In this document: positions 9,185 to 19,800 of the stretch, in pieces
Position numbering within the stretch: the first letter of the stretch is position 1
Layout: each line of letters begins with the position of its first letter
Source of the DNA: Nocardia sp. CDC159
GTDB lineage: Bacteria; Actinomycetota; Actinomycetes; Mycobacteriales; Mycobacteriaceae
Assembly (NCBI RefSeq): GCF_023740735.1
Contig: NZ_JAMRXH010000023.1
Coordinates: 1 to 64,000 of the forward strand
Direction: 5' to 3'
Length of the DNA stretch: 64,000 nucleotides
Notes under the pieces: generated by a model
What the model saw: only the letters and a program-made list of their open reading frames with translations
Database searches by the model: none
What the model was told of the DNA's origin: nothing
Program-made: the position numbers and the translations under genes

Positions 9185-12100
9185 CAGTGCACCCCTTCGC
9201 TGGCACCCTCGTCGCGACCGACGCCCACAACGGCCGCGATCGTGGTCGAATACAGTTCGCGCAGCAGGTCCAGACGCTCGGCACTGATCCGCACCCGGTC
9301 CGCCACGAGCATCAGCGCGAGCGAATGCTCGGGCGGATGCACCGAAAACGTCGCCATCAACGCGTAATCCGTGTCCTCTCGCGAATAGTGCGGATCGGCG
9401 CTGGTTCCGAAGCGGTGCGTCCGCTCGACCTCGGCCAACCGGTGGAACTGCACGAAGTTGAATCCGAAATCGAACAGGGGCCCCCGGCCGACCAGCTGTT
9501 GTATGTCGATGTTGGGGACGCGGCGATGCGGTGCCATGGCCGCGTCGACCCGCGCGCAGTCCCGGGCCACCGCCACCGGATCACCCGTGACCACCAGGCG
9601 ACGAGGCACCATGTTCAAGAACATGCCGCGGGTCTCGATTCCACCCGGCAGCTCGAGGCGTCCGTTCGCGGTGATGCCCGACACCACGTCGTTGTCACCG
9701 AACACGTCGGCCAGCACCAGGAAGTGAACCGCCATCGCCATGTGCCGCAACGACACTCGCGCCGACCGCGCCGCGCGCGCGAACGCGGTGGCGGTGTGAT
9801 GATCGATCGGGATCGGCGTCCGATGCACGTCTCGGCCGCTGCCGCCCCGGATATCCGCGATCGACCTGGGCGTCACCGTCTCGAGGTGCCGCTGCCAGGC
9901 GGCGCGAGACGTTTGCGAGCGGCGCGCGGTCCGCTCGGCCGCGATGAAGTCGGCGAACCGTACCGAGTTGTCCGCGACCGGCGTCGTGTCGTAGTCGGGA
10001 TCTCGGCGGCAGAGCGCATTGTGTCTGGCGATGATCTCCGCCAGGGTCGACGTCCAGCTCCAACCGTCGAGGATGATGTGGTTGTCGCTGATGATGAGCT
10101 GGTTCTCCGCCCTGCCGACCCGTACCAGCACCATCCGGAACAGCGGTGGCGTCGAAAGATCGAAGGCAGTCCGTCGTTCCTCGGCGACCAGCCGATCCAG
10201 TAGCGCACCGATGTCGTCGCTGTCGCGGGCATCGATGAATCGAAACGGCGGTGCGACCTCGCGGTAGACGATTTGCAGTGGCTCCGCGGCGATCTCGTCG
10301 TCGATCGCTGTCCGCAGCACGTCATGCCGTCGCACCGTGTCGGCCAGCGCGACGCGGAAGGCGCGCGGGTCGAGCGTGCCCCTGATGCGAATACTCACCG
10401 TGTTGTGGTAGACGCCGACCTCGTCATCGAGGCGGATGTGAAACAGCATGCCCTCCTGCGCCGCCGACAGCGGATAGGCATCGGCGGCGTCGTACGGGAG
10501 GAGGTCGCGCACGGCGGCGTCGACGAGTTCGAACCTCTCGACTCGATGCCATCCCGTGCCGTCGGGCGCGGTAGTGGGCTCACCCGCGGACAGGCCGGAC
10601 TCCGGAACCTCACCGGCGAGGACGGTCTCGCGCAGCGTCTGCAGGCTGTCGGTCGCGAGCAGGTCGCCCACGCTCAGCCGGATACCGGCGCCTCGCAGTT
10701 CCCCGACGAACTGCACGGCGGTGATCGAGTCACCGCCATTGGCCAGGAAGGACTTTCGTATGTCGACCGTCCGGTCGCCGCCGAACACCTGCCGGAGGGC
10801 AGCCGTGAACGCGTCCGTCCCACCGGCACTCGCTTCGCGGCCGATGCTCGCCGCGAGTGCGACCGACCGCAACCGGTCGAGACGACGGTCGAGTTTGCCG
10901 TTCGCGGTGTAGGGGAAGGCACGAACCGCGTAGATCTGGTCGGGAATCTCATAGCGCGCGAGGTGGGCCACCGCATGCGCGCGAACGGTCGCCAACCCCG
11001 AATCGACCGTCGCGGCATCGGGGGCGGCTCCCGTGTCGGGGACGAACTCGACGAAGGCGATGAGCGCGCCCTCGGCCGCGACGACACAGCTGCGCTGCAC
11101 CATCTCGGCCGACTCGAGCACGCGCTCCACACCGTCGAGCTCGATCCGGTGACCACGGACCTTCACCTGATTGTCGAGCCGGCCGCGACACAGCAGGGCC
11201 GCGACCCCGTCGATCGCCTGCCATCTGCCCAGATCGCCGGTCAGATACATCCGGTCCCCCGGCCCAGCGCCCGCGAACGGGTCGGGGACGAAGCGGGCGG
11301 CGGTCAGTCCGCCCTGCCGGAGATAGCCGACCGCTACGCCGTGGCCGCGGACGGCGATTTCCCCGTCACATCCCATCGGGAGGGCGTGCCCGTCCGGATC
11401 CACCACCACCACGTCGAGATGGTCGAGGGCCCGGCCGACGGGCACGATCCCCGAGTCGCCCGCTTCGGTCACCGCCCCCCGCGTGGTGTGCACCGTCGTC
11501 TCGGTCGCGCCGAGCATATTGACGATCTCGCACCGCGCACCGAACCGCTCGCGCCACGCCGTGACGTACGCCGGTGTGACGGCTTCCCCGCCGAGTACCA
11601 CACGGCGGACGGTCCGTCCGATCGCCGTCACCGCCGCCGCCGAGTGTTCGCATGCGGTGAGCAGCGCACCGTAGGCGGTGTTGGTCAGCGAGAGCACCGA
11701 AACCCCGGCAGCCCCGATCGCCTCGGCGAGTACGAACGGATCTCGGATGGTGGCCGCGTCGAAGAGCACCACGCGGGCGCCGTGCGCCAGGGCGCACCAC
11801 AGCTCCCACACGCTGTAATCGAAGGTGAACGAGTGAAGGCAGGACACCACGTCACCCGGACCGATCAGCTCGCCGGTCGCCTCGACGAGCGCGAGGACAT
11901 TCCCGTGTGTCACGGGAACACCCTTGGGGCGCCCCGTCGTCCCCGAGGTGAAGATCGCATAGGCGGGTGCCGCGGCCCCCACCGCGGGCACGACGGAACC
12001 TTTCGCCCGCCCACGACCCGCGGGCGCGGCGCTGGCCCGGTCGACAGCCCGCAGACCCAGACCCGTCATGACCCGGGCATGGTCCGCGGGAACTATCGCG

Positions 12101-13764
12101 ACGGTGGCGGCGCAGCGGTCGACGATCGACGCGAGCCGGGCACCGACCCGCGCGACATCGACGGGCACATAGGCAGCGCCGAGTGCCATGACCGCGCCGG
12201 CCCACTGCACGAAGAACTGGTCACGCTCGGCGGAGACCAGCACATGATCGCCGCGTCGGACCCCGGCCTCGGCGAGAAGCGCTGCCCGCGCATCGATTCC
12301 GGCGATCAGTTCGCGCCACGTCAAGGTCGCGTCCGGAGCCACGAGCGACACCTCGTCGGGGCGTTCGGTGGCGCGGGCACGAATCACCTCGGTGATCGAC
12401 GACATCGACCGTGCCCGGCGCACGAGTGGCGCGCCGACCAATCCGACCTCGACATCCGCTGTGCGGCGATCGATGTCCGCGGCCATCGTCGCCAGGGCCG
12501 TCACCAGCGCGCCGCGCAGGCCCGCATGGGTGGAGCGGTCCCATCCGGCCAGCGCCGACTCCGTCTGACATTCGGCTCGGTCGCCCCCCACCTGCAGACT
12601 GACGGTCAAGGCGCCCTTCGTCTCACCGGTGTGCACGGGCACGGGCCGAAGGACGGCGTCGTCGATACGCAGCCCGGACCTATCCGCGGACTGGAAGTTG
12701 AAATACAGATCGTCCACCGGCCAGTAGCTCGGCACCGATTCGCGAATCCGCTCGACGACCTCCCCGATCGGTGCGTTCGAGTGCGTCAGCATGCTCGCCA
12801 TCGCCGCATCGATGCGGGCAAGCAGATCGGCCAGTGACTCGCGCGCGGACACCTCGACGTGAACCGGCACGGTGTTGACGAAGGGGCCGATCGCGTCGAA
12901 TTCGTCCAGTTCGCTCCGATTGGCGAAAGGCACCCAGAAACGGAACGATTCCGACCGCAACATTCGACTGAGCACCAGCGCCGTGGCCGCCAACCAGACG
13001 GAGACCTCGTGCACGCCGTGCCGCCCAGCGACCTTCGCGGCGGCATCCCGTGCCGAGGGCGCGAGATGTTCACGGCTCACCGTGGCCTCGCCGCGCCCAT
13101 GCTCCTCGGCATTCCACACCCGCGCCTCGGCCCGCGAACGAAGGTGCGCGTACCACCATTGGGTGGCGTCGGTGTCGTCACGCGCTCCGACGACGTCGCG
13201 ATAGCGTGGCCGCGGGGTCGATGCCGCCGTCCCGGGCGCCTGGAACTCCCGCAGGACGTCCGAGAGGAACAACGACATCGAGACACCGTCGATCACGACG
13301 TGATGGAAGACGACAGCAATTCGCCTCGTCGCGTCACCGTGGGCGAGCACCCCGACCCGTACCAGCCAGCCAGGGCGGTCCGCGGCGAACGGTCGGGAGA
13401 CGAAGTCGAGGGTCGCCCGCTCGATGTCGCCGGCCGTCGCGACGTGCTCGGGAGTGCACGAGCCGTCGAGGGGGACCATGACATGCCCGTGCTCGGTGGA
13501 CACAATCGTCGATCGAAGAATCGGATTCGTGTCGACCACCGCGCAGACGGCATCGACCACCCGCTGGTGGTCGATCCGCCCCGGGACATCGAACACGCAT
13601 GGCACGGTGTACCGGGAGCCGGTACCGGCGAGGTGCCCGCGCCAGATGCGCTCCTGATAGCTGCTCAGGGGCGCGGGACCGTCCGACCCGATCGTCCTCG
13701 TCGACGGGCCGCCCGAGACCCTCAGCAGGGCCTCGAGCGCTGAGCTCTGCGACGGGCTGTTCAC
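9181..13764 (-). CDS. NRPS, domains C-A-T-C (module 4 plus C of module 5)
   Basis: A 1527-residue NRPS. Domains: C (about 30-430, catalytic HHVVIDG with His155); A (about 455-965, FTSGTTGRPKG, YLTGDLG, LDNQVKVRGHRIE); T (about 980-1050, FLANGGDSI, Ser1013); and a terminal C (about 1070-1520, PLSAAQEGMLFH and NHIILDG, first His replaced by Asn but the catalytic second His kept). The A-domain code reads by eye D-Y-W-S-V-G-M-V-H, close to the classic threonine code DFWNIGMVH, so threonine or a close analogue is likely. The A5 motif is unusual (MLGATETT for YGPTE). The GTG start overlaps the stop of the A-T gene before it. The C-terminal C domain needs an acceptor from another protein, presumably the A-T didomain at 5492-7354. 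Confidence 0.94.
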   Translation of the reverse strand: MNSPSQSSALEALLRVSGGPSTRTIGSDGPAPLSSYQERIWRGHLAGTGSRYTVPCVFDVPGRIDHQRVVDAVCAVVDTNPILRSTIVSTEHGHVMVPLDGSCTPEHVATAGDIERATLDFVSRPFAADRPGWLVRVGVLAHGDATRRIAVVFHHVVIDGVSMSLFLSDVLREFQAPGTAASTPRPRYRDVVGARDDTDATQWWYAHLRSRAEARVWNAEEHGRGEATVSREHLAPSARDAAAKVAGRHGVHEVSVWLAATALVLSRMLRSESFRFWVPFANRSELDEFDAIGPFVNTVPVHVEVSARESLADLLARIDAAMASMLTHSNAPIGEVVERIRESVPSYWPVDDLYFNFQSADRSGLRIDDAVLRPVPVHTGETKGALTVSLQVGGDRAECQTESALAGWDRSTHAGLRGALVTALATMAADIDRRTADVEVGLVGAPLVRRARSMSSITEVIRARATERPDEVSLVAPDATLTWRELIAGIDARAALLAEAGVRRGDHVLVSAERDQFFVQWAGAVMALGAAYVPVDVARVGARLASIVDRCAATVAIVPADHARVMTGLGLRAVDRASAAPAGRGRAKGSVVPAVGAAAPAYAIFTSGTTGRPKGVPVTHGNVLALVEATGELIGPGDVVSCLHSFTFDYSVWELWCALAHGARVVLFDAATIRDPFVLAEAIGAAGVSVLSLTNTAYGALLTACEHSAAAVTAIGRTVRRVVLGGEAVTPAYVTAWRERFGARCEIVNMLGATETTVHTTRGAVTEAGDSGIVPVGRALDHLDVVVVDPDGHALPMGCDGEIAVRGHGVAVGYLRQGGLTAARFVPDPFAGAGPGDRMYLTGDLGRWQAIDGVAALLCRGRLDNQVKVRGHRIELDGVERVLESAEMVQRSCVVAAEGALIAFVEFVPDTGAAPDAATVDSGLATVRAHAVAHLARYEIPDQIYAVRAFPYTANGKLDRRLDRLRSVALAASIGREASAGGTDAFTAALRQVFGGDRTVDIRKSFLANGGDSITAVQFVGELRGAGIRLSVGDLLATDSLQTLRETVLAGEVPESGLSAGEPTTAPDGTGWHRVERFELVDAAVRDLLPYDAADAYPLSAAQEGMLFHIRLDDEVGVYHNTVSIRIRGTLDPRAFRVALADTVRRHDVLRTAIDDEIAAEPLQIVYREVAPPFRFIDARDSDDIGALLDRLVAEERRTAFDLSTPPLFRMVLVRVGRAENQLIISDNHIILDGWSWTSTLAEIIARHNALCRRDPDYDTTPVADNSVRFADFIAAERTARRSQTSRAAWQRHLETVTPRSIADIRGGSGRDVHRTPIPIDHHTATAFARAARSARVSLRHMAMAVHFLVLADVFGDNDVVSGITANGRLELPGGIETRGMFLNMVPRRLVVTGDPVAVARDCARVDAAMAPHRRVPNIDIQQLVGRGPLFDFGFNFVQFHRLAEVERTHRFGTSADPHYSREDTDYALMATFSVHPPEHSLALMLVADRVRISAERLDLLRELYSTTIAAVVGVGRDEGASEGVHW

Positions 13765-15887
13765 CGAGCCGACTCCAGCGTCGAGACGAGGGCGTCGAGC
13801 TTGTCCCGGTCGACCCGCTGCAGGAGCACGTCCTCGTGGTCGCCGAGGGTGTCGCGGTCCCGGAAGTCATCGATCGAAACGTCCACCTCGAGGATCCGGC
13901 GGTACAGCGCGATCAGCTTGAGCCGCTTCATCGAGTCACCACCGAGATCGGCCAGCGAGGTGTCCCGGGACCGCGCCGGACTGCCGAGGACGTTGCTCCA
14001 GATGATCTCGAGCACGCGATGCGAGGCATCGGTGTTCGCACCGTCCGCGGCGGCCACCGGTGCGGACACCAGCCTGCGGAGCGCGGTGAGGTCGACCTTG
14101 CCCGACGCGTGCCGGGGCAGTGCGTCGACCGCCCAGATGTGGCCGACGCCGATTTCGACACGCCAGGTCCGCCGCACGTAGGTCTGGACCGCCGAGACGA
14201 CGTCGGGGCCGGTCGGCACGATGAAGATGTCGATGGAGCCGCCCGCGGTGTCGACGGCGGCCGCCCGCACACCGGGAACGGCCGATAGGTCCGCACGCAG
14301 GGCCTCGAGGTCCACCCGCACGCCGTTGACCTTGCGTTGCATATCCGAGCGGCCCAGGAACACCAGCCCGGCGGAGGTCTGCCGCACGAGATCTCCGGTC
14401 GCGTACATCCGATCGCCGGGTCGGCACCCCGGCGCGGCGCCGACCGACGGAAGAAACGATCTCGCGGTACGACCCGGATCCGCGTGATAACCGCGCCCGA
14501 CACAGGCACCCGAGACATACAGTTCGCCGACACCACCCACGGGCACGGGTCGAAGCGCGCTGTCGAGCACGTGGGTGAACGAGCCGTGGACGGCCCGGCC
14601 GATCGGCGCGACGTCGCGATCGGTGCCGCAGTCGTGCAGCCAGGTCGCGTTGGAGGTGCATTCGGACGGCCCGTAGAGGTTCACGATGCGCACGCCGGGC
14701 CACCGCCGCAGGGTGCGCTCGATCAGCGTCACGTCGAGCGCCTCACCGCCGAGCAGGAGAACGCCGGATTCCGGAAACGCCTCGGTCGGGAGCAGGTCGA
14801 GGATTTCGCGCCACACCGTAGGAACCGTGTTGATCGTGACGCCGTCGATCCGCAGCGCCTTCTCGATCTCGTGCACCGGGTCGTCGGTTGTCGGTATCCG
14901 GACCGCACCGCCGACACTCAACTGACCCCAGATCTGTTTCACGATGGCGTCGAACCCCGGCGCGCTGAGCGCGGGCATCACCACATCGGGTCCGCATATT
15001 CCGGTCTCGGACAGGAATCGACAGTAGGCCGACAACTGCGCGTGCTCGATCACGATCGCCTTGGGCGAGCCCGTCGTCCCCGAGGTGAACGACACATACG
15101 CCGCGGCGGCGCCGGTCGCCGGTCGCCACGGGGCCGGTCGGTCCTCGGCACCAACCGGTTCGACCGGCGCCCGCGTCGCCCCTGTCCAGCGCATGACCTC
15201 GGCGTTGTAGTCGGTCGCATCCGTTTCGGACAGGAGCAGGTAGGCCCGCCGGGACACCAGAACACCCAGCAGCACGACGACGGTGTCGACGACACGGCGA
15301 TACGGCACCGCGACGACCTCCGCCGCACCCTCGTCGTCGAGGACCGCCGCATACCGTCGCGCCCGCGCAACCAGTGCGCCGAAGGTCAGGGTGTCGTCGC
15401 CGACGCGAACCGCGACGCGGTCGGGATCCCGCTCGGCGACCTCGAAGACGCGCGTCACGATGTCGGCCACCTCGGCCGCGGCCGTCTCCGGCGGGCCGGC
15501 GGGCCGGGGAACGTCCACACCCAACTGGCGGGCCACCGACGCGGCCAGCGACTTGGCGACCAGGTCGTCGAGCCGAAATTCGCCGTGCCGCCCCCGCACC
15601 TCGATGGCCGAGACCGCCCCCTCGTCCACCCGCAGGTGAACCTCGACAGCGGCTGCCGATCCCGGCGTCTCGTCACCGATCGACACCGCCACCAGGCCGC
15701 CGGAACCGTCGTGTTCACCGACCAGGAACGGCGATGTCGCCCGGCTCACCGCCCGCTCGATCTCGACTCGATCCACCCTGGGCCGCATCCACGGATCCAG
15801 TTCGACGACCCCTCGCCCGGCGGCGTCGCGGGCCCACGCCCCGGCCCATCCCGCTGCGGACGAGCGGTTGTGGTCATGCATCACCAT
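13761..15887 (-). CDS. NRPS A-T didomain protein (module 3)
   Basis: A 708-residue protein: about 130 residues of unrecognised N-terminal sequence, an A domain (about 150-610; SFTSGTTGSPKAI, LYGPSECT, MYATGDLV, LGRSDMQRKVNG) and a T domain (LADLGGDSMKRL, serine near 655). The by-eye code is about D-A-K-T-L-G-L-S-N and matches nothing I know; the lysine at the position usually held by Trp or Val is odd. The start overlaps the oxygenase stop. A second ATG at 15881 is better spaced from the AGGAG than the ATG at 15887, so the protein may be two residues shorter. Sitting directly after the oxygenase gene, its T-bound amino acid is the likeliest hydroxylation substrate. The missing C domain is supplied by the end of the large NRPS. 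Confidence 0.9.
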   Translation of the reverse strand: MVMHDHNRSSAAGWAGAWARDAAGRGVVELDPWMRPRVDRVEIERAVSRATSPFLVGEHDGSGGLVAVSIGDETPGSAAAVEVHLRVDEGAVSAIEVRGRHGEFRLDDLVAKSLAASVARQLGVDVPRPAGPPETAAAEVADIVTRVFEVAERDPDRVAVRVGDDTLTFGALVARARRYAAVLDDEGAAEVVAVPYRRVVDTVVVLLGVLVSRRAYLLLSETDATDYNAEVMRWTGATRAPVEPVGAEDRPAPWRPATGAAAAYVSFTSGTTGSPKAIVIEHAQLSAYCRFLSETGICGPDVVMPALSAPGFDAIVKQIWGQLSVGGAVRIPTTDDPVHEIEKALRIDGVTINTVPTVWREILDLLPTEAFPESGVLLLGGEALDVTLIERTLRRWPGVRIVNLYGPSECTSNATWLHDCGTDRDVAPIGRAVHGSFTHVLDSALRPVPVGGVGELYVSGACVGRGYHADPGRTARSFLPSVGAAPGCRPGDRMYATGDLVRQTSAGLVFLGRSDMQRKVNGVRVDLEALRADLSAVPGVRAAAVDTAGGSIDIFIVPTGPDVVSAVQTYVRRTWRVEIGVGHIWAVDALPRHASGKVDLTALRRLVSAPVAAADGANTDASHRVLEIIWSNVLGSPARSRDTSLADLGGDSMKRLKLIALYRRILEVDVSIDDFRDRDTLGDHEDVLLQRVDRDKLDALVSTLESAR

Positions 15888-16863
15888 TCACTCCTGTTCC
15901 TACGATGCGACGCGCGTACGGCGGCGCCCACGTTCCCGCTCCTGTCATGCACACGCGGATCTCACGCGCACCCGCGAACGGTTCCCGACCGTGCGCGAAT
16001 CGCCGATTGTCGATGACCAGCAGATCCCCCGGCTTCCAGGAAAAACGGATCGACGCCGACGCCACCGCGTCCCGTACCGCGGCGATGTCCTCGTCGGAGA
16101 AGGGGCGGCCGTCACCGAAGGTGGAGTTCTTGGGCACCCGCTCCTCGCCCGCCACCTCGAGCAGATCCGCGCGCAGATCGTCCGGCAGGGTACGAATGTT
16201 GAACGCGACGACCTGGTTGAACCAGTGTGCGGCGCCGTCGATTTCGAGGTATGCGGGCAGGACGATCGTGGTCGTCACCGCCCCATCGGACCCGACCTCG
16301 AGTTGTTCGCCGCGCTGCCGCACGGCGACCTCCAGCGCCTCGAGATCGTCGGTGCCGAACGCGACGGTCCAATCCTCGCCCAGCAGCGGGTGGAAGCAGC
16401 GGCGGTAGCGCACCCCGACCTCGTCGAGCGCGGCCCGAAGCCGAGCCGGAATGCGCTCGGCGACAACGTCTGTGGGCGCGATCGGGGTCGCGCCGTCGCG
16501 CGATGCGGCCCGCGTGCAGCAGAAGCCCAGATACCTGGGCCAGGTGGTCGCGTACGCCATCTCCGAATGCAGATCGATGGCGTACTGCGGGGGAAAATCG
16601 GTCGAGGTGTACACATTCTCGTGCAGCCGGGTCCGGGGCGTCGCGCCTCCGGCATAGGGTTGGGGCTGCTCACCGGTGATGTGGGCGACGACGGTGTCGA
16701 ACCGATCCGCGACCGTGCCGAGTCCGCGCAGCAGCACCACGCCGGTCGCGGCGAAGGTCTCCCGAATCTCCTCCATATGCCCGGCGATCCAGTTCTCTAC
16801 GCGCGGGCCGCAGTCGAACGTGGCGGGAACGCCGCGGTGTCGAATCACGTTGGTGGGCATCAT
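15874..16863 (-). CDS. SyrP/TauD-like Fe(II)/2-oxoglutarate oxygenase
   Basis: A 329-residue non-haem iron oxygenase expected to hydroxylate an amino acid, probably at the beta carbon. The metal triad is His99-Ser-Glu101 (the HxE variant also seen in VioC and AsnO rather than HxD) and distal His291 in the FAHGREPF segment, with Arg303 to bind 2-oxoglutarate. The segment LHSEMAYATTWPRYLGFCC is typical of SyrP-like NRPS-associated enzymes, which act on carrier-bound amino acids. The ATG at 16863 overlaps the stop of the large NRPS (ATGA), and the stop overlaps the next A-T gene. Whether the substrate is free or carrier-bound is inference; position favours the residue of module 3. Confidence 0.9.
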   Translation of the reverse strand: MMPTNVIRHRGVPATFDCGPRVENWIAGHMEEIRETFAATGVVLLRGLGTVADRFDTVVAHITGEQPQPYAGGATPRTRLHENVYTSTDFPPQYAIDLHSEMAYATTWPRYLGFCCTRAASRDGATPIAPTDVVAERIPARLRAALDEVGVRYRRCFHPLLGEDWTVAFGTDDLEALEVAVRQRGEQLEVGSDGAVTTTIVLPAYLEIDGAAHWFNQVVAFNIRTLPDDLRADLLEVAGEERVPKNSTFGDGRPFSDEDIAAVRDAVASASIRFSWKPGDLLVIDNRRFAHGREPFAGAREIRVCMTGAGTWAPPYARRIVGTGVNGDA

Positions 16864-19800
16864 CTTTCCCCCGTGCTGGTTGGTTCGTGGCTTCCGGGTA
16901 TTCCCGCAGCCGAGTGTCCGAATCGATTCCGTGCGGCGGCCAGCACAGTGGCGACCGTCCCGTTCAGATCCCCGATCGCCTCGAGAACCATCTCGATACG
17001 GCGCAAAATCCGAGTGCCCGCGGCAATAGCGACGTGGTGGGTGTCGCAGTTGAGGGTGATCTCCACGGTGCCGTCGCCGTGCGCGTTGTCGACCACGCTC
17101 ACCGTGAGCGGGAGCCCGGTCCGTTCCCGGGTCGAGAGAACGTCGATGGGCTCGTCCAGGAAGGTGCCCACCTGGCTTGCCCCGCGCGCGTCGTCGACGA
17201 TCACCGCGCACTCGTACATGCCGTCGGCGGACACCGTGACACCCGCCGTCGCCGATGGCTCGTCCCGCAGTGCAGCGTGCATGGCCGTCAGCAGCCCGCC
17301 GATGTCCGACGTGGGCGCGAGCGATACCTCGACCGCCCGCCCGACGATGTACATCCCCAGAGCGTCCGCGTGGCCCTCCGGCCGCCGCTGCCCCACGGTG
17401 CCGAAGCGAACCGTGCGCGTGCCGTGACCCTCGGCGTCGTTTCCCGCCAGGACGATCGCCCACGCGGCGTGCACCAGCGCGGCGAACGTCACTCCGTGCG
17501 CGGCGGCGGTACGCCGTACGCGCTGACCGGCCTCGCCGTCGAGAAACACGGTCAGGTCGACATTGCCTTCGGGCGCACCGTTTTCCGGGGGACCGCCGTT
17601 CGGTGCACCGCCGAGATCGGGCAGCAGGACCGCCGCCTGCCGGTCCACCGCCCCGCCCGCGTCCGCGGCGCGCGCGTGCGATAACGATCGCGACACCACC
17701 ATGTGGTCGAGCATCCGTCGATCCGGTTCGCCGCCCGTGGCGATGGCACCGATGTATGCCTGCTCGATGTAGCGAAGCAGCCGCTGGGTGGTCCAGCCGT
17801 CCACGACAAGGTGGTGATAGGTCAGCAGAAGGTACTTCTGCTCGCCGTCGACGACGAGCGCACGGAACAGCTGTCGGCCCTCGGAGCGGATGAGGGCACG
17901 CACCTCCCGTTCGGCCAGGCGCTCGGATTCCCCCTCGACGCACTCGGCCCGAACCTCGCCTTCGGCAGGCACCACGAGCACGGGGTCGGCCAGGACGCCC
18001 CATTCGATCGACCCGCGCAGCAGCGGATAGTGCTGCCCTGCCGCACGAACCGCCTCGGCCAGGCGCCGCGCATCCGCCCCAGCGGGAATCCGCAGCACCG
18101 CCTGCTCGATATAGGCCCCCTTGTCACCGTCGGATTGACTGCGCAGGTACATGGCCTCCTGGGCGCTGGTCAACGGAGCGATCGCGTCCAACAGTCCATA
18201 CGTCCGGACGAGTGCGGACAAATCGTTGCCGCGCAGGTCCACCGCGCACCATCCGGTCCGGACCACCGGCCGGGCCTGCTTCGTCGCCCCGGCAATCGCG
18301 ACCGCGAACGCCTCGCCGTATGAGATGGCCTCGCCGAGGTCGTAGTGCTCGATCGACACCGCGAGGCGGTCACCGTCGATCCACGCGTCGACCGCGAATT
18401 CGACCGGTCGGCGCGCGTCACCGGCACGCAGCCGACCGGTGCCGTACGGCCGGATCACGGCGGCGGTTCCGGGCCGGGCCACCCGTCCGAAGAAGTTCAC
18501 GCCGACATCGACGCTCAGCCCCGGGGCCGGGTCCCGGCCGACGAAGTGGCGCAACGCTTCCACCCGCTGGCCGGACCGCCCGAGGAACCGTCGACGGCCT
18601 CTCAGTTCGGCGAGTTGCCCGGGGGCACTGCCGGTTCCGATCGGAATCGCGAGCAGACCGGTGAACCATCCGACCGTGCGGGTGAGATCGATCCCGTCGA
18701 TGTCGAGATCGCGACCATGGGTTTCGACCTCCAGTACGGTGCGCTCGCCCCCGCGGTGCCGAAGATATGCCGAAGCGCACGCGATCTGGACGAGCTCCTC
18801 CAACGAGGCGCCCAGAGCAGCGGCGGCGGCCTCGACACCAGCCAGTTCCAACTCGATCGCCGTGCTCGCCGCGGACGCCTCACGACCGGGATCGCGCGAC
18901 GAATGCCCGTCCACGCCGCGATAGGCGGCCCGCGTCGTTTCGAACACGTCGTCCTGCCGTACCGACGACGCCAACCATGACACCCATTCGTGAACGCTCG
19001 TGTACTCGGGTTCGAGCCGGGCGGGCCGCCCGGCCCGGATCGACGTGAGGGTTTCCACGAGATCGCCCGCCACGATCTGCAGCGACACGATGTCCATCAC
19101 GAAGTGATGCGCCACGATGACGACCGCGGTGCGCGCGACGTCGAGCGCGCGCACGACGCCGAATCCGATCGGCTGTCCGCGTGTCATGTCGACTCGCCGG
19201 TTCAGCGTGTTGAACACCGCCGCGCAGGCGTGGTCGACCTCCTCGCCCCTGGTGTCGAGATAGTGCACCAGCGGGTCGTGGTCGGTGAGAACGAAGGACC
19301 ATGCCGAACCGGTCGTATCCAGCCTCGTCCGCAGCATCGGATGCACGCGCAGTACGGCGGCGATGGCGCAATCCAATTCGGCCGACGCGGGCAGCCCCTC
19401 GATCTCCAGGCGAACGGCCATATTCCAGCGCGGCGGGACGCCGTGGCCCGACACTCGGCGCCGAAACCAGTGGATGGCGGGCGGAAGGTGCTCGCTGCGC
19501 GCGGGCTGCACACCCTTGCTGGCGGCGGCAGGGTCGACGGCGGCCCCGGCGAGGAGATCCTCGAGCGTGCCATCGGCCAGCAGTGTGCGGCTGTCGACGA
19601 CGACGCCGTACCGACGCGCGGCGGCGCTGACGGTCAGAGCGCGAAGCGAATCACCCCCGGCGGCAAGGAATCCCGTCGACCGGTCGGCAGCGCCGACCGC
19701 CTGCCGCCACGCGTCGACGACGACGCGCTCGATGTCGGCCGAATCCGAACCGGCGCCGCCGCTGTCGGCGTCACCGGCCGCGGCACCCCCGCTGAGCCGA

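Noticed and set aside
10273..12837. 854-aa plus-strand frame, and similar long frames at 18990-21584 and 23595-25901
   Set aside because: All lie opposite NRPS domains with intact motifs. High GC leaves the opposite strand free of stops.
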